Positions 21,498 through 21,563 of a DNA stretch of 21,563 bases are shown one piece after another. The stretch's first letter is position 1. The number at the start of each line of letters is the position of its first letter. The DNA is from Pelobacter sp. UBA6093 (GTDB lineage: Bacteria > Desulfobacterota > Desulfuromonadia > Desulfuromonadales > Syntrophotaleaceae). The DNA is taken from NCBI GenBank assembly GCA_002435955.1, contig DIWZ01000013.1, forward strand, positions 59,430 to 80,992, written 5' to 3'. A model generated the notes under the pieces. It saw only the letters and a list, made by a program, of their open reading frames with translations. It was not told where the DNA came from and did not search any database. The translations under genes and the position numbers were made by a program.

Positions 21498-21563
21498 TCG
21501 CTGGTAACAGGTTGCGGGATAACAGACCCAGGTGTGCCAGGCTGCGGTGCGACTGGCTGCGGT
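21494..21563 (-). CDS. mrdA: C-terminal end of a probable penicillin-binding protein 2 (partial)
   Basis: The minus-strand frame entering from the window edge encodes PQPVAPQPGTP, then GSVIPQPVTSE, and a TGA (21496-21494) that overlaps the rodA GTG. A Pro/Gln-rich disordered C-terminal tail is common in PBP2, and mrdA directly precedes rodA in many bacteria. Only 22 codons are visible, so the call rests on synteny and composition rather than on a domain. Confidence 0.55.
   Translation of the reverse strand, partial: PQPVAPQPGTPGSVIPQPVTSE

Noticed and set aside
1..21563. CRISPR array, tRNA or rRNA genes, integrase or transposase genes
   Set aside because: Scanning by eye found no regularly spaced direct repeats, no tRNA-like cloverleaf with a TTCGA arm in context, and no recombinase ORF. 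The TTTCGA tract is a simple microsatellite.

Overview
The window looks like chromosomal DNA from a delta-proteobacterium of the Desulfuromonadales (Geobacter / Pelobacter-Syntrophotalea type). This rests on my recognition of the protein sequences (AckA, the Cys-rich HisS, MalQ, the response regulator-GGDEF protein), on GC-rich coding regions with many GTG starts, and on dispersed palindromic repeats. I could not run a search, so the genus is an inference. No rRNA, tRNA, CRISPR array, integrase or transposase gene is visible.

Layout. 1-3103 (+): the tail of an unknown ORF, acetate kinase (ackA), a possible 35-codon leader ORF, and 4-alpha-glucanotransferase (malQ). 3104-3364: a CACGAAG-type palindromic repeat between convergent malQ and uvrC. 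3365-6613 (-), read from the right: efpL (an EF-P paralogue with Arg33), a hexanucleotide tandem repeat, a probable 38-aa ORF coupled to a 100-aa hypothetical gene, a strong terminator, and uvrC with a repeat in its leader. 6720-9339 (+): an operon of a large GIDE-domain membrane protein and LemA, diverging from efpL, with good sigma-70-like promoters on both sides and a strong terminator. 9342-10921 (+): a long leader and an OmpA-family porin with three calcium-type repeats. 10960-21563 (-), in transcription order from the right: the end of a probable mrdA, rodA, an HDOD gene, a 51-aa membrane miniprotein, comEC, a response regulator-diguanylate cyclase, hisS, a 550-bp gene-free stretch, and a chemoreceptor.

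Functional themes. Most genes are housekeeping: acetate/ATP metabolism, glycogen or maltodextrin turnover, nucleotide excision repair, translation (hisS, efpL) and cell elongation (mrdA-rodA). Others concern sensing and signalling (MCP, REC-GAF-like-GGDEF, HDOD) and DNA uptake (comEC). The least understood part is the GIDE-LemA operon, in which a prokaryotic relative of the MUL1 membrane domain is joined to an unrecognised ~310-residue N-terminal region and a single EF-hand.

The main non-genic signal is a family of short elements with imperfect terminal inverted repeats, present three times in the same orientation (5240-5304, 13524-13713, 19181-19263). One copy forms the 3' end of hisS and supplies its stop codon. 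Three small ORFs (1489-1596, 5845-5961, 19000-19155) are likely to be missed by routine annotation.
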